In this document: piece after piece, positions 19,593 to 27,216 of the stretch | Layout: every line of letters begins with the position of its first letter | Position numbering within the stretch: position 1 is the first letter of the stretch | NCBI RefSeq assembly: GCF_009758015.1 | Contig: NZ_WSEL01000006.1 | Coordinates: 62,001 to 126,000 of the forward strand | DNA: 64,000 bases | From: Ramlibacter pinisoli | GTDB lineage: Bacteria > Pseudomonadota > Gammaproteobacteria > Burkholderiales > Burkholderiaceae_C | Direction: 5' to 3' | The notes under the pieces: generated by a model | Databases searched by the model: none | Told to the model about the DNA's origin: nothing | Seen by the model: only the letters and a program-made list of their open reading frames with translations | Translations under genes and position numbers: made by a program

Positions 19593-19722
19593 CCTGAAGG
19601 GGAGTAGCTCCCAGGTGTGCCGGCCCACGGCGCGGCGCACCGATCGACGTATCGTCAATACGAAGCCGGAAGGCTTCCGGTGCGTCGGGCCCGACTTTCA
19701 CCAGCCGAGCAAGACCTTCGAT
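19593..19722 (+). promoter_or_regulatory. yybP-ykoY (manganese) riboswitch upstream of terC
   Basis: The leader contains the diagnostic GAAGGGGAGTAGCTCC box (19596-19611), a central CGTATCGTCAATACG hairpin, a GCCGGAAGGC stem, and the closing GCAAGACCTTC (19709-19719). GAAGG (19596-19600) pairs with CCTTC (19715-19719) as the P1 helix. These match the conserved elements of the yybP-ykoY family, which senses Mn2+ and often precedes TerC/YkoY and other Mn exporters. The remaining 19393-19592 shows nothing I can call. Confidence 0.85.
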
Positions 19723-19834
19723 CGCGGCCTGCGCACCGGGCCGGCTCGAGGTCATCGTCGCGGTCCCGCCGCGCCGCATCCCCGATCCCCCGGCGCCAGT
19801 CCACACGACCACTTGTTTCGACTGGGAGCCCTTC

Positions 19835-20548
19835 ATGGAATTGTTCTCCACCGCCTGGTTCAGCGCCCTGCTGGCCATCATCCTGATCGACCTGGTGCTG
19901 GCCGGCGACAACGCGATCGTGATCGCGCTGGCCGCCCGCAGCCTGCCGGTCCACCTGCGCCGCAAGGCCATCGTCTGGGGCACCGTCGGCGCCATCATCG
20001 TGCGCTCGGTGATGACCGTCGGCGTGGTCTGGCTGCTCAAGATCCCCGGCCTGATGCTGGTCGGCGGCGTCGGCCTGCTGTGGATCGCCTACAAGCTGCT
20101 CGCCCCGGCCGACGACGAGGGCGGCCATGCCCCCATGGCCTCCACCTTCTGGGGTGCGATGAAGACCATCGTGGTGGCCGACGCCCTGATGGGGATCGAC
20201 AACGTGCTGGGCGTGGCCGGCGCCGCGCACGGCTCGTTCGACCTGGTGGTCATCGGCCTGCTGGTGAGCGTGCCCATCGTGGTGTTCGGCAGCTCGGTGG
20301 TGCTCAAGATGGTGGACCGCTTCCCCATCATCATCCAGCTGGGCGCCGGCGTGCTGGCCTTCACCGCCGCCAAGATGATCGTCGGCGAGCCCTTCCTCGA
20401 TCCGCTGTTCGACGCCGACACCGCCGGTGCCATCCTGGCGCGCTACGCGACCTACGCGGTCGCCGTGGCCGGCGTGCTGGGCGCCGGCTGGCTGACGGCG
20501 CGCCGGCACGCGGCCGCGCAGCAGCACCGTCCCGGCATCGAGGGCTGA
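19835..20548 (+). CDS. TerC family membrane protein, probable Mn2+ exporter
   Basis: A 237-residue integral membrane protein with about seven transmembrane segments. The two acidic repeat motifs of TerC/YjbE/Alx proteins are clear: LIDLVLAGDNAIVIALA in the first helix and VADALMGIDNVLGVAGA in the middle, the Asp/Asn residues forming the ion site. Members export Mn2+ and protect against metal excess. Regulation by the upstream yybP-ykoY riboswitch fits this role. It is convergent with the uvrA paralogue, with only 14 nt between stops. Confidence 0.92.
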   Translation: MELFSTAWFSALLAIILIDLVLAGDNAIVIALAARSLPVHLRRKAIVWGTVGAIIVRSVMTVGVVWLLKIPGLMLVGGVGLLWIAYKLLAPADDEGGHAPMASTFWGAMKTIVVADALMGIDNVLGVAGAAHGSFDLVVIGLLVSVPIVVFGSSVVLKMVDRFPIIIQLGAGVLAFTAAKMIVGEPFLDPLFDADTAGAILARYATYAVAVAGVLGAGWLTARRHAAAQQHRPGIEG

Positions 20549-20562
20549 GGCCCCGCCCGGGG

Positions 20563-23232
20563 TCAGCGCCGCCGCGCCTCGGCCAGCGCCTGCGCCAGGT
20601 AGGGCGCGGTGCGGCTGGCGCGCGTGGCCGCCACCTGCGCCGGCGCACCGGCGGCGACGATGCGGCCGCCGTCGTGACCGGCACCCGGGCCGACATCGAG
20701 CACCCAGTCGGCCTGGGCCGCGACCCGCATCTCGTGCTCCACCAGCACCACCGTGTGGCCGGCGTCGGCCAGCTGGTGCAGTTGCGCCATCAGCCGGTCG
20801 ACATCGGCCGGGTGCAGCCCGGTGGTCGGTTCGTCCAGCAGATACAGGGCCGGCGTGCGGCTGGCCCGCTGCAGCTCGGTGGCCAGCTTGATGCGCTGGG
20901 CCTCGCCACCCGACAGCTCGGTGGCCGGCTGGCCCAGGCGCAGGTAGCCCAGGCCGATCGCCTGCAGCACCTGCAGCGGCCGCGCCACCGCCGCCTCGCC
21001 GGCGAACAGCTGCGTGGCCTGGTCCACGGTCAGCGCCAGCACCTCGGCGATCGTCCGGCCCTCCCAGCGCACCTCCAGCGTCGGCGCGTTGTAGCGCGCC
21101 CCGCGGCAGCTCGGGCAGGGCGCGTAGACGCTGGGCATGAACAGCAGCTCCACCGACACGAAGCCCTCGCCCTCGCAGGTGGCGCAGCGTCCCTTGGGCA
21201 GGTTGAAGGAGAAGCGGCCGGCGTCGTAGCGGCGCCGGCGCGCCGCCGGCGTGGCGGCGAACAGCTGGCGCACCGCGTCGAACAGGCCGGTGTAGGTGGC
21301 CAGGTTGGAGCGCGGCGTGCGGCCGATCGGCTTCTGGTCCACCTGCACCAGCCGCCCGATCGCCTCCAGCCCGGCGACGATGCGGCCGCGCACCGGCTCG
21401 GTCCGCTCGGCCAGCGGATCGGCCTCTGCTTCCGGCGCGGCCTCGCCGCCCAGGTGGGCGGCCACCAGGTCGTGCAGCGCCTGCGTCACCAGGCTGGACT
21501 TGCCCGAGCCCGAGACGCCGGTCACCACCGTCAGGCAGCCCAGCGGGATCTCGGCGTCCACGCCCTGCAGGTTGTTGCGGTGCACGCCCTGCAGCCGCAG
21601 CCAGCCGCGCGGCGTCCGCGGCGCGCGCACCGGCGCGGCCACCTCGCCCAGCAGGTAGGGCCGGGTGCGCGACTCGGCCACGCCGGCCAGGCCGGCCGGC
21701 GCCCCGCTGTACAGGACACGGCCGCCGTGCTCGCCGGCATCGGGGCCCACGTCCACCAGCCAGTCGGCGCGCCGCATGGTGGCCACGTCGTGCTCGACGA
21801 CGAACAGCGTGTTGCCCGCCGCCCGCAGCCGCTGCAGGGCGTCGAACAGGGCCTCGCCGTCGACCGGGTGCAGGCCGGCCGAGGGCTCGTCCAGCACGTA
21901 CACCACGCCGAACAGCTGCGAGCCGAGCTGGGTCGCCAGCCGCAGCCGCTGCAGCTCGCCCGGCGACAGCGTGGGCGTGGACCGGTCGAGCGACAGGTAG
22001 CCCAGCCCGAGCTGCTCCAGCGTCGCGATGCGCCCGACCAGCTCGCGCGCGAGGCGCTGGGCGGCCAGGCGCTTTTCCTCCGACAGGTCGGGCGTGCGGC
22101 GCACGTCGGGCGCGGCCGCGTGCGCCGCGCCGCCGGCCGCCACCCGCCTGGTGACCGCGGCCCGGGCCGCCGCCCGCCCCAGCGCCTGGCCGTGGGCGGC
22201 GACGAACTCGCCGCGCGCCGCCGGCTCGAGCAGCTGGCGCAATGACGTCAACGGCAGGCGCGCCAGCTGGCCGATGTCCTGGCCGGCGAAGGTGACCGAC
22301 AGCGCCTCGGGCTTGAGCCGCTTGCCCTCGCACACCGGACAGGTCGCGCCCGACAGGAAGCGGGTGACCCGCTTCTTCATCAGCGCGCTCTGGGTGGTGG
22401 CGAAGGTCTGCAGCACGTAGGCGCGGGCACCGGTGAAGGTGCCCATGTAGCTCGGCTCCGTCTTCGCGCGCAGGGCGGCCCGGGTCTCCCGCGGCGTGAA
22501 GCCGGCGTACACCGGCACCGTGGGCGTCTCGTCGGTGTACAGGATCCAGTCGCGGTCCTTCTTCGGCAACTCGCGCCAGGGCTTGTCGACGTCGTAGCCC
22601 AGCGTGACCAGGATGTCGCGCAGGTTCTGGCCGTGCCAGGCCGGCGGCCAGGACGCGATGGCGCGCTCGCGGATGCTGAGCGAGTCGTCCGGCACCATCG
22701 CCCGCTCGGCCACCTCGTACACCTGGCCCAGCCCGTGGCAGCGCGGGCAGGCGCCCTGCGGCGTGTTGGGCGAGAAGTCCTCCGCGTACAGCATCGGCTG
22801 GCGCGCCGGGTAGGTGCCGGCGCGCGAGTACAGCATCCGCAGGTGGCTCGACAGGGTGGTGACGCTGCCCACCGAGGAGCGCGCGCTGGGCGTCCCGCGC
22901 TGCTGCTGCAGCGCCACCGCCGGCGGCAGGCCGTCGATGGCGTCGACGTCCGGCACCCCGGCCTGGTCGATCAGCCGGCGCGCATAGGGCGACACCGACT
23001 CCAGGTAGCGCCGCTGGGCTTCGGCATACAGGGTGCCGAAGGCGAGCGAGGACTTGCCCGAGCCGGAGACGCCGGTGAACACCACCAGGGCATCGCGCGG
23101 GATGTCGACGTCGACGTCTTTCAGGTTGTGCTCACGGGCGCCGCGCACGCGCACGCAGGCGCCTGGCGGCGGCGGTGCGGCGGGCTCATCCGGCTGGCGC
23201 TCAGGGTCGGGGCGGGGGCGGTCGCGGGCCAT
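20563..23232 (-). CDS. UvrA-like excinuclease ATPase (UvrA2 type)
   Basis: An 889-residue tandem ABC ATPase of the UvrA family. The first half has Walker A GVSGSGKSSLAFGTLYAEAQ, a CPRCHGLG zinc motif, CPVCEGKRL, signature LSPGELQRLRLATQL and Walker B YVLDEPSAGLHP; the second half has GVSGSGKSSLV, the zinc module CATCEGEG...CPSC, signature LSGGEAQRIKLATEL and LLDEPTTGLHP. It is about 50 residues shorter than canonical UvrA (about 940), and the first signature has Pro in place of Gly, as in UvrA2/DrrC-like paralogues linked to drug or damage tolerance. The ATG at 23232 begins MARDRPRPDP; sequence further upstream has no family similarity. It probably acts as an accessory damage-binding ATPase. 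Confidence 0.9.
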   Translation of the reverse strand: MARDRPRPDPERQPDEPAAPPPPGACVRVRGAREHNLKDVDVDIPRDALVVFTGVSGSGKSSLAFGTLYAEAQRRYLESVSPYARRLIDQAGVPDVDAIDGLPPAVALQQQRGTPSARSSVGSVTTLSSHLRMLYSRAGTYPARQPMLYAEDFSPNTPQGACPRCHGLGQVYEVAERAMVPDDSLSIRERAIASWPPAWHGQNLRDILVTLGYDVDKPWRELPKKDRDWILYTDETPTVPVYAGFTPRETRAALRAKTEPSYMGTFTGARAYVLQTFATTQSALMKKRVTRFLSGATCPVCEGKRLKPEALSVTFAGQDIGQLARLPLTSLRQLLEPAARGEFVAAHGQALGRAAARAAVTRRVAAGGAAHAAAPDVRRTPDLSEEKRLAAQRLARELVGRIATLEQLGLGYLSLDRSTPTLSPGELQRLRLATQLGSQLFGVVYVLDEPSAGLHPVDGEALFDALQRLRAAGNTLFVVEHDVATMRRADWLVDVGPDAGEHGGRVLYSGAPAGLAGVAESRTRPYLLGEVAAPVRAPRTPRGWLRLQGVHRNNLQGVDAEIPLGCLTVVTGVSGSGKSSLVTQALHDLVAAHLGGEAAPEAEADPLAERTEPVRGRIVAGLEAIGRLVQVDQKPIGRTPRSNLATYTGLFDAVRQLFAATPAARRRRYDAGRFSFNLPKGRCATCEGEGFVSVELLFMPSVYAPCPSCRGARYNAPTLEVRWEGRTIAEVLALTVDQATQLFAGEAAVARPLQVLQAIGLGYLRLGQPATELSGGEAQRIKLATELQRASRTPALYLLDEPTTGLHPADVDRLMAQLHQLADAGHTVVLVEHEMRVAAQADWVLDVGPGAGHDGGRIVAAGAPAQVAATRASRTAPYLAQALAEARRR

Positions 23233-23389
23233 GCCGGATGCTCGGCCGGCGCCGCCGCGGCCAGGGTCGGAAGGCACGGAACGGCCATGTAGTCCGGCGC
23301 GGCGTTTGGTTCTACGGGTTGCCCGCATGGTCGCGATGGCGCGACCGGTGAAAGATGCCCCGATCCACCGCCGCCTCCCGTCCGCAGCC

Positions 23390-24412
23390 ATGCCCCTGCC
23401 CGACCGCTTCGCCGACGTCGACCAGCTCGAGGACGCCCTGTCCAGCCCCTCGCCGGCGCTGGTGCAGGCGCTGCGGCGCGTGCCCGGCGACCTGCTGGTG
23501 CTGGGCGTGGGCGGCAAGATGGGCCCGACCCTGGCCCGCATGGCCAGGCGCGCCGACCCGGACCGGCGCGTGATCGGCGTGGCCCGCTTCTCCCAGCCCG
23601 GCCTGCGCGAGGACCTGCAGCGGCACGGCATCGAGTGCATCGAGGCCGACCTGCTGTCGCGCGAGGCCCTGGCCGGCCTGCCGGATGCGCCCAACGTCGT
23701 CTTCATGGCCGGGCGCAAGTTCGGCTCGACCGGCAGCGAGTGGCTCACCTGGGCGATGAACGCGCACGTGCCGGCGCTGGTGGCCGAGCGCTACGCCCGT
23801 GCCCGCATCGTCGCCTTCTCCACCGCCTGCGTGTACCCCTTCGTCGACGCCGCCGGCCCCGGTGCGCCGGAGTCCCAGCCACCCACCGCGCCAGCCGGCG
23901 AGTACGCCAACTCCTGCGTCGCCCGCGAGCGCCTGTTCCAGCATTTCTCGCACCAGCAGCGCACGCCGGGGCGCCTGCTGCGGCTGTCGTACGCGATCGA
24001 CATGCGCTACGGCGTGCTGCACGACGTCGCCCGCAAGGTGCTGGCGCGCGAGCCCATCGACCTGGCGATGGGGCACGCCAACATCATCTGGCAGGGCGAG
24101 GCCAACGACTGGGCGCTGCGCGCGCTGGCGCACTGCGACACGCCGACCAGCCCCCTCAACCTGAGCGGGCCCAAGGTGGCGATCCGGGCCGTGGCCCAGG
24201 GCCTGGGCCGGCGGCTGGGCATCGCGCCCGTGCTCACCGGCGCCGAGGCGCGCACCGCCTGGCTGGTCGACTGCGCCGAGGCCTTCCGCCTGTTCGGCCT
24301 GCCGCAGGTGTCGCTGGAGACCATGCTGGACTGGACGGCCGACTGGGCCGCGCGCGGCGGCGCCAGCCTGAACAAGCCGACCCACTACGAGGCGCGCGAT
24401 GGCAAGTACTGA
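23390..24412 (+). CDS. NAD-dependent epimerase/dehydratase family protein
   Basis: A 340-residue SDR-fold protein. VPGDLLVLGVGGKMGPTLAR is the N-terminal nucleotide-binding loop (GxGGxxG), followed by VIGVARF, a FMAGRKFG strand in the NNAG position, and ARIVAFSTACVYPF with EYANSCVARERLF, which replaces the usual YxxxK by a Tyr-Ala-Asn-Ser context. This suggests a divergent extended SDR whose chemistry may not be epimerisation. ATG at 23390 is chosen because the domain begins soon after; a start at 23331 or 23340 cannot be excluded. It ends 12 nt before the DHDPS-like gene, so they are co-transcribed. Substrate is probably a sugar acid (inference from neighbours). Confidence 0.8.
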   Translation: MPLPDRFADVDQLEDALSSPSPALVQALRRVPGDLLVLGVGGKMGPTLARMARRADPDRRVIGVARFSQPGLREDLQRHGIECIEADLLSREALAGLPDAPNVVFMAGRKFGSTGSEWLTWAMNAHVPALVAERYARARIVAFSTACVYPFVDAAGPGAPESQPPTAPAGEYANSCVARERLFQHFSHQQRTPGRLLRLSYAIDMRYGVLHDVARKVLAREPIDLAMGHANIIWQGEANDWALRALAHCDTPTSPLNLSGPKVAIRAVAQGLGRRLGIAPVLTGAEARTAWLVDCAEAFRLFGLPQVSLETMLDWTADWAARGGASLNKPTHYEARDGKY

Positions 24413-24424
24413 ACTGCCCTGACC

Positions 24425-25492
24425 ATGCACTGGACCGCCCTGCCCCCCGAGCCCCTCGCCGTGCTGCGGCGCGGCGCCGTCATCCCGGCGCACCTGCTGG
24501 CGCTGGACGCCGGGCGCCGGCTCGACGCACGCCGCCAGCGCGCCCTGACCCGCTACTACCTGGACGCCGGTGCCGGCGGCCTGGCGGTGGGCGTGCATTC
24601 GACCCAGTTCGCCATCCGCGACGTCGGCCTGTACGAGCCGGTGCTGGAGCTGGCCCTGCGCACCGCGCACGACTGGGAGCCGCTCGGCGGCCGCCGGCCG
24701 CTGTTCCTGGTGGCCGGGCTGGCGGGCGGCACCGCGCAGGCGGTGCGCGAGGCCACCATCGCGCGCGGGCTGGGCTACCACGCCGGCCTGCTCAGCCTGG
24801 CGGCGCTGCTCGGCGCCGGCGAGGACGAGCTGGTTGCGCACTGCGAGGCGGTGGCGGCGGTGCTGCCGCTGGTGGGCTTCTACCTGCAGCCGGCGGTCGG
24901 CGGCATCCACCTGCCGGCCAGCTTCTGGCAGCGCTTCGCCGCCATCGACAACGTGGTGGCGATCAAGATGGCGCCGTTCCACCGCTACCGCACGCTGGAC
25001 GTGATCCGCGGCGTGGTGGCGGCGCGCGCCGAGGAGCGGGTGACGCTCTACACCGGCAACGACGACCACATCGTGCTGGACCTGCTGGCCCCGTTCACGC
25101 TGGTGCGTGACGGCCAGCCGGTGACGCTGCGCATCCGCGGCGGCCTGCTCGGGCACTGGAGCGTGTGGACCCGCTGCGCGGTGGAGCTGCTCGAGCGCAT
25201 CCACGCCGCCGTCGCGGCCGGCAGCGTCCCGCCGCAGCTGCTGGCGCTGGACGCCCAGGTGACCGACTGCAACGCCGCCCTGTTCGACGTGGCGCACGAC
25301 TTCCACGGCTGCATCGCCGGCTGCCACGAGGTGCTGCGGCGCCAGGGCCTGCTGGCCGGCACCTGGTGCCTGGACCCGGCCGAGGGCCTGAGCGCCGGCC
25401 AGGCCGACGAGCTCAGCCGGGTGGCGCGCGACTACCCGCACCTGGTGGACGACGCCTTCGTCGCCCGGCACCGCGAACGCTGGCTGGCGTGA
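24425..25492 (+). CDS. Dihydrodipicolinate synthase (DapA) family aldolase, divergent
   Basis: A 355-residue class I aldolase/lyase of the DHDPS/NAL superfamily. The Schiff-base lysine is in VVAIKMAPFHRYRT and the upstream tyrosine in GFYLQPAVGG. The usual GTTGE substrate-carboxylate motif is replaced by GVHSTQF, and the chain is longer than DapA (about 290) with an insertion around DLLAPFTLVRDGQPV and a C-terminal extension. It is therefore probably not a lysine biosynthesis enzyme; pyruvate- or keto-acid-type cleavage in sugar-acid catabolism is a reasonable guess. It sits between an SDR gene and a tripartite transporter. Confidence 0.82.
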   Translation: MHWTALPPEPLAVLRRGAVIPAHLLALDAGRRLDARRQRALTRYYLDAGAGGLAVGVHSTQFAIRDVGLYEPVLELALRTAHDWEPLGGRRPLFLVAGLAGGTAQAVREATIARGLGYHAGLLSLAALLGAGEDELVAHCEAVAAVLPLVGFYLQPAVGGIHLPASFWQRFAAIDNVVAIKMAPFHRYRTLDVIRGVVAARAEERVTLYTGNDDHIVLDLLAPFTLVRDGQPVTLRIRGGLLGHWSVWTRCAVELLERIHAAVAAGSVPPQLLALDAQVTDCNAALFDVAHDFHGCIAGCHEVLRRQGLLAGTWCLDPAEGLSAGQADELSRVARDYPHLVDDAFVARHRERWLA

Positions 25493-25525
25493 GCGGCACC
25501 GCCGCGGCAACCCGGGCAAGCCTCG

Positions 25526-25568
25526 TTGACAGTGCCGGCACCCATCCCTAGAGTGAATTTCAATTCAC
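25526..25568 (+). promoter_or_regulatory. Putative promoter and operator before tctC
   Basis: TTGACA at 25526-25531 and TAGAGT at 25549-25554 are 17 nt apart, a sigma70-like pair. GTGAATTTCAATTCAC at 25553-25568 is an inverted repeat (7-bp arms, 2-nt centre) covering the expected start point, where a repressor would block transcription. It is AT-rich within a very GC-rich region. No regulator gene is adjacent. Confidence 0.6.
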
Positions 25569-25609
25569 CAAGTAGGGAATTGATCCCGCAGCCTCCAGGA
25601 GACAACCCG

Positions 25610-26617
25610 ATGCACAAGCGCCTGTTCCTCCACGCCGCGGCCGCCGCGGTCGCCCTGGCCGTCGCCGGCCCCGCCGCCGCCCAGGCGTGGAAGCCGTCAC
25701 GCCCCATCAACCTCATCGTGCCGTGGGCGGCCGGCGGCTCCACCGACCAGGTCACGCGCGTCACCGCGGCCGAACTGGAGAAGGCGCTGGGCCAGACCAT
25801 CGTCATCGTCAACCAGCCCGGCGCCTCGGGCGCCATCGGCACCAAGAGCGCGCTCGACGCCGCCAAGGACGGCTACACCTGGACGGCCGGCGCCGCCCAG
25901 GACCTGGGCACCTACCAGGCGCTGGGCTCGGTCAACACCAGCATCAAGGACTGGCACCTGTTCCTGAACGTCGCCAACATCCAGGTGATCGGCGTCAATC
26001 CGGCGCGGCCCTGGAAGACCGCCAAGGAACTGCTGGACGACATGAAGGCCAAGCCGGGCCAGATCAGCGTCGCCACCGCCGGCGTCACCTCCGCCGCCCA
26101 CGCCGCCATGGACCAGATCGTCAAGGCCACCGGGGTCAAGTACAAGGAGGTCTCGTACGACGGCGGCAACCCGGCCGTGGTGGCCACGGTGGCCGGCGAG
26201 GCCGACCTGACCACCCAGCTGGCGGTGGAGCAGGCCGACATGATCCGCGGCAAGCGCCTGCGCCCGCTGGCCACCGTCAGCGACAAGCCGCTCGAGCTCG
26301 AGGGCTACGGCAGCATCCCGCCGCTGTCGCAGACCGTGCCGGGCTTCACCGCGCCGGCCAACTACTTCGGCATCTTCATCCCCAAGGGCGTGCCCGACGA
26401 GGTGGTCAGGACGGTGGAGAAGATCTGGGCCGAGCAGATCGCCAAGAGCGATTCGCTCAAGAAGTACGCCACCAGCCGCGGGGCCCTGTTCAACCCGCTG
26501 GCCGGCGAGGCGGCGCAGAAGGCGGTGTTCCCGGCCGTCCAGGCCAACGCCTGGAACCTGCACGGCAGCGGCAAGACCAAGGTCGCACCCAACACCGTGG
26601 GCATCCCCAAGCCCTGA
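25610..26617 (+). CDS. tctC: Tripartite tricarboxylate transporter receptor TctC (Bug family)
   Basis: A 335-residue periplasmic binding protein. Signal peptide at 1-25 with AAAQA cleavage, then WKPSRPINLIVPWAAGGSTDQ, the first Bug signature (beta strand and loop that contact the ligand carboxylate), and NQPGASGAIGTKSALDAAKDGYT. It captures an organic acid and hands it to TctAB. CCAGGAGACAACCCG precedes the ATG. The two membrane genes follow after 7 nt, making a complete transporter, unlike the other Bug genes in this window. Ligand cannot be read from sequence. Confidence 0.93.
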   Translation: MHKRLFLHAAAAAVALAVAGPAAAQAWKPSRPINLIVPWAAGGSTDQVTRVTAAELEKALGQTIVIVNQPGASGAIGTKSALDAAKDGYTWTAGAAQDLGTYQALGSVNTSIKDWHLFLNVANIQVIGVNPARPWKTAKELLDDMKAKPGQISVATAGVTSAAHAAMDQIVKATGVKYKEVSYDGGNPAVVATVAGEADLTTQLAVEQADMIRGKRLRPLATVSDKPLELEGYGSIPPLSQTVPGFTAPANYFGIFIPKGVPDEVVRTVEKIWAEQIAKSDSLKKYATSRGALFNPLAGEAAQKAVFPAVQANAWNLHGSGKTKVAPNTVGIPKP

Positions 26618-26624
26618 GCCAGCG

Positions 26625-27188
26625 ATGACCGCTCCCGCCCCGCTTCCCGAGCAGTCCGTGGCCGCGGGCCCCGGCGAGCACCATGCGCCGCCACGCGCCG
26701 ACCTGCACGACGCGATCGGCTGGTGCGTGTTCGGCGCCGCGGTGGTGGCCGGTTCGCTCACCATGGACCGGCTGGAGCAGCAGAACATCAACCCGGTCAC
26801 GGTGCCGGGCCTGCTGCCCGGCCTGCTGGGCGGCGCCATGGTGCTGCTCGGGCTGGTGCTGGGCGTGCGCAGCTGGCGCCGCGGCGCGCTGGCGCAGCCC
26901 CTGCCCCCGCCCGACGCCGACGCCCGCGAGCAGCGCCGCCGGGTGGCGATCGCGGTGGCGCTCTGCCTGGGCTACGGCGTGGTCCTGATCGGCCACGGCC
27001 TGCCGTTCTGGCTGGCCTCCAGCATCTATGTCACCGGCTCCATCCTGGTGTTCCAGCGCCTGAGCCGCGATCCGGCCGAGCGCGCCGCCGGCCCGCGCGC
27101 CTGGGCCCGCGCCCTGGCCATCGGCGTCATCTCCTCCGTCGTCACCTGGCTGGTGTTCGAGCACCTGTTCCTGGTGCGCATGCCCTGA
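26625..27188 (+). CDS. tctB: Tripartite tricarboxylate transporter small membrane subunit TctB
   Basis: A 187-residue protein with about four transmembrane helices (around 31-48, 64-80, 105-140, 160-180) and an unusually long, His/Pro-containing polar N-terminus of 28 residues. Sequence is poorly conserved in this family, but size, topology and position between tctC and tctA identify it. TctB forms the integral membrane complex with TctA for proton- or sodium-driven uptake. Confidence 0.88.
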   Translation: MTAPAPLPEQSVAAGPGEHHAPPRADLHDAIGWCVFGAAVVAGSLTMDRLEQQNINPVTVPGLLPGLLGGAMVLLGLVLGVRSWRRGALAQPLPPPDADAREQRRRVAIAVALCLGYGVVLIGHGLPFWLASSIYVTGSILVFQRLSRDPAERAAGPRAWARALAIGVISSVVTWLVFEHLFLVRMP

Positions 27189-27216
27189 GACCACTCTTTT
27201 TCGTCGACCCGCTGCC

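Noticed and set aside
19525..22245. Long plus-strand frame through terC and opposite the uvrA paralogue
   Set aside because: It covers the riboswitch and terC in another phase and runs antisense to UvrA; no protein family features.
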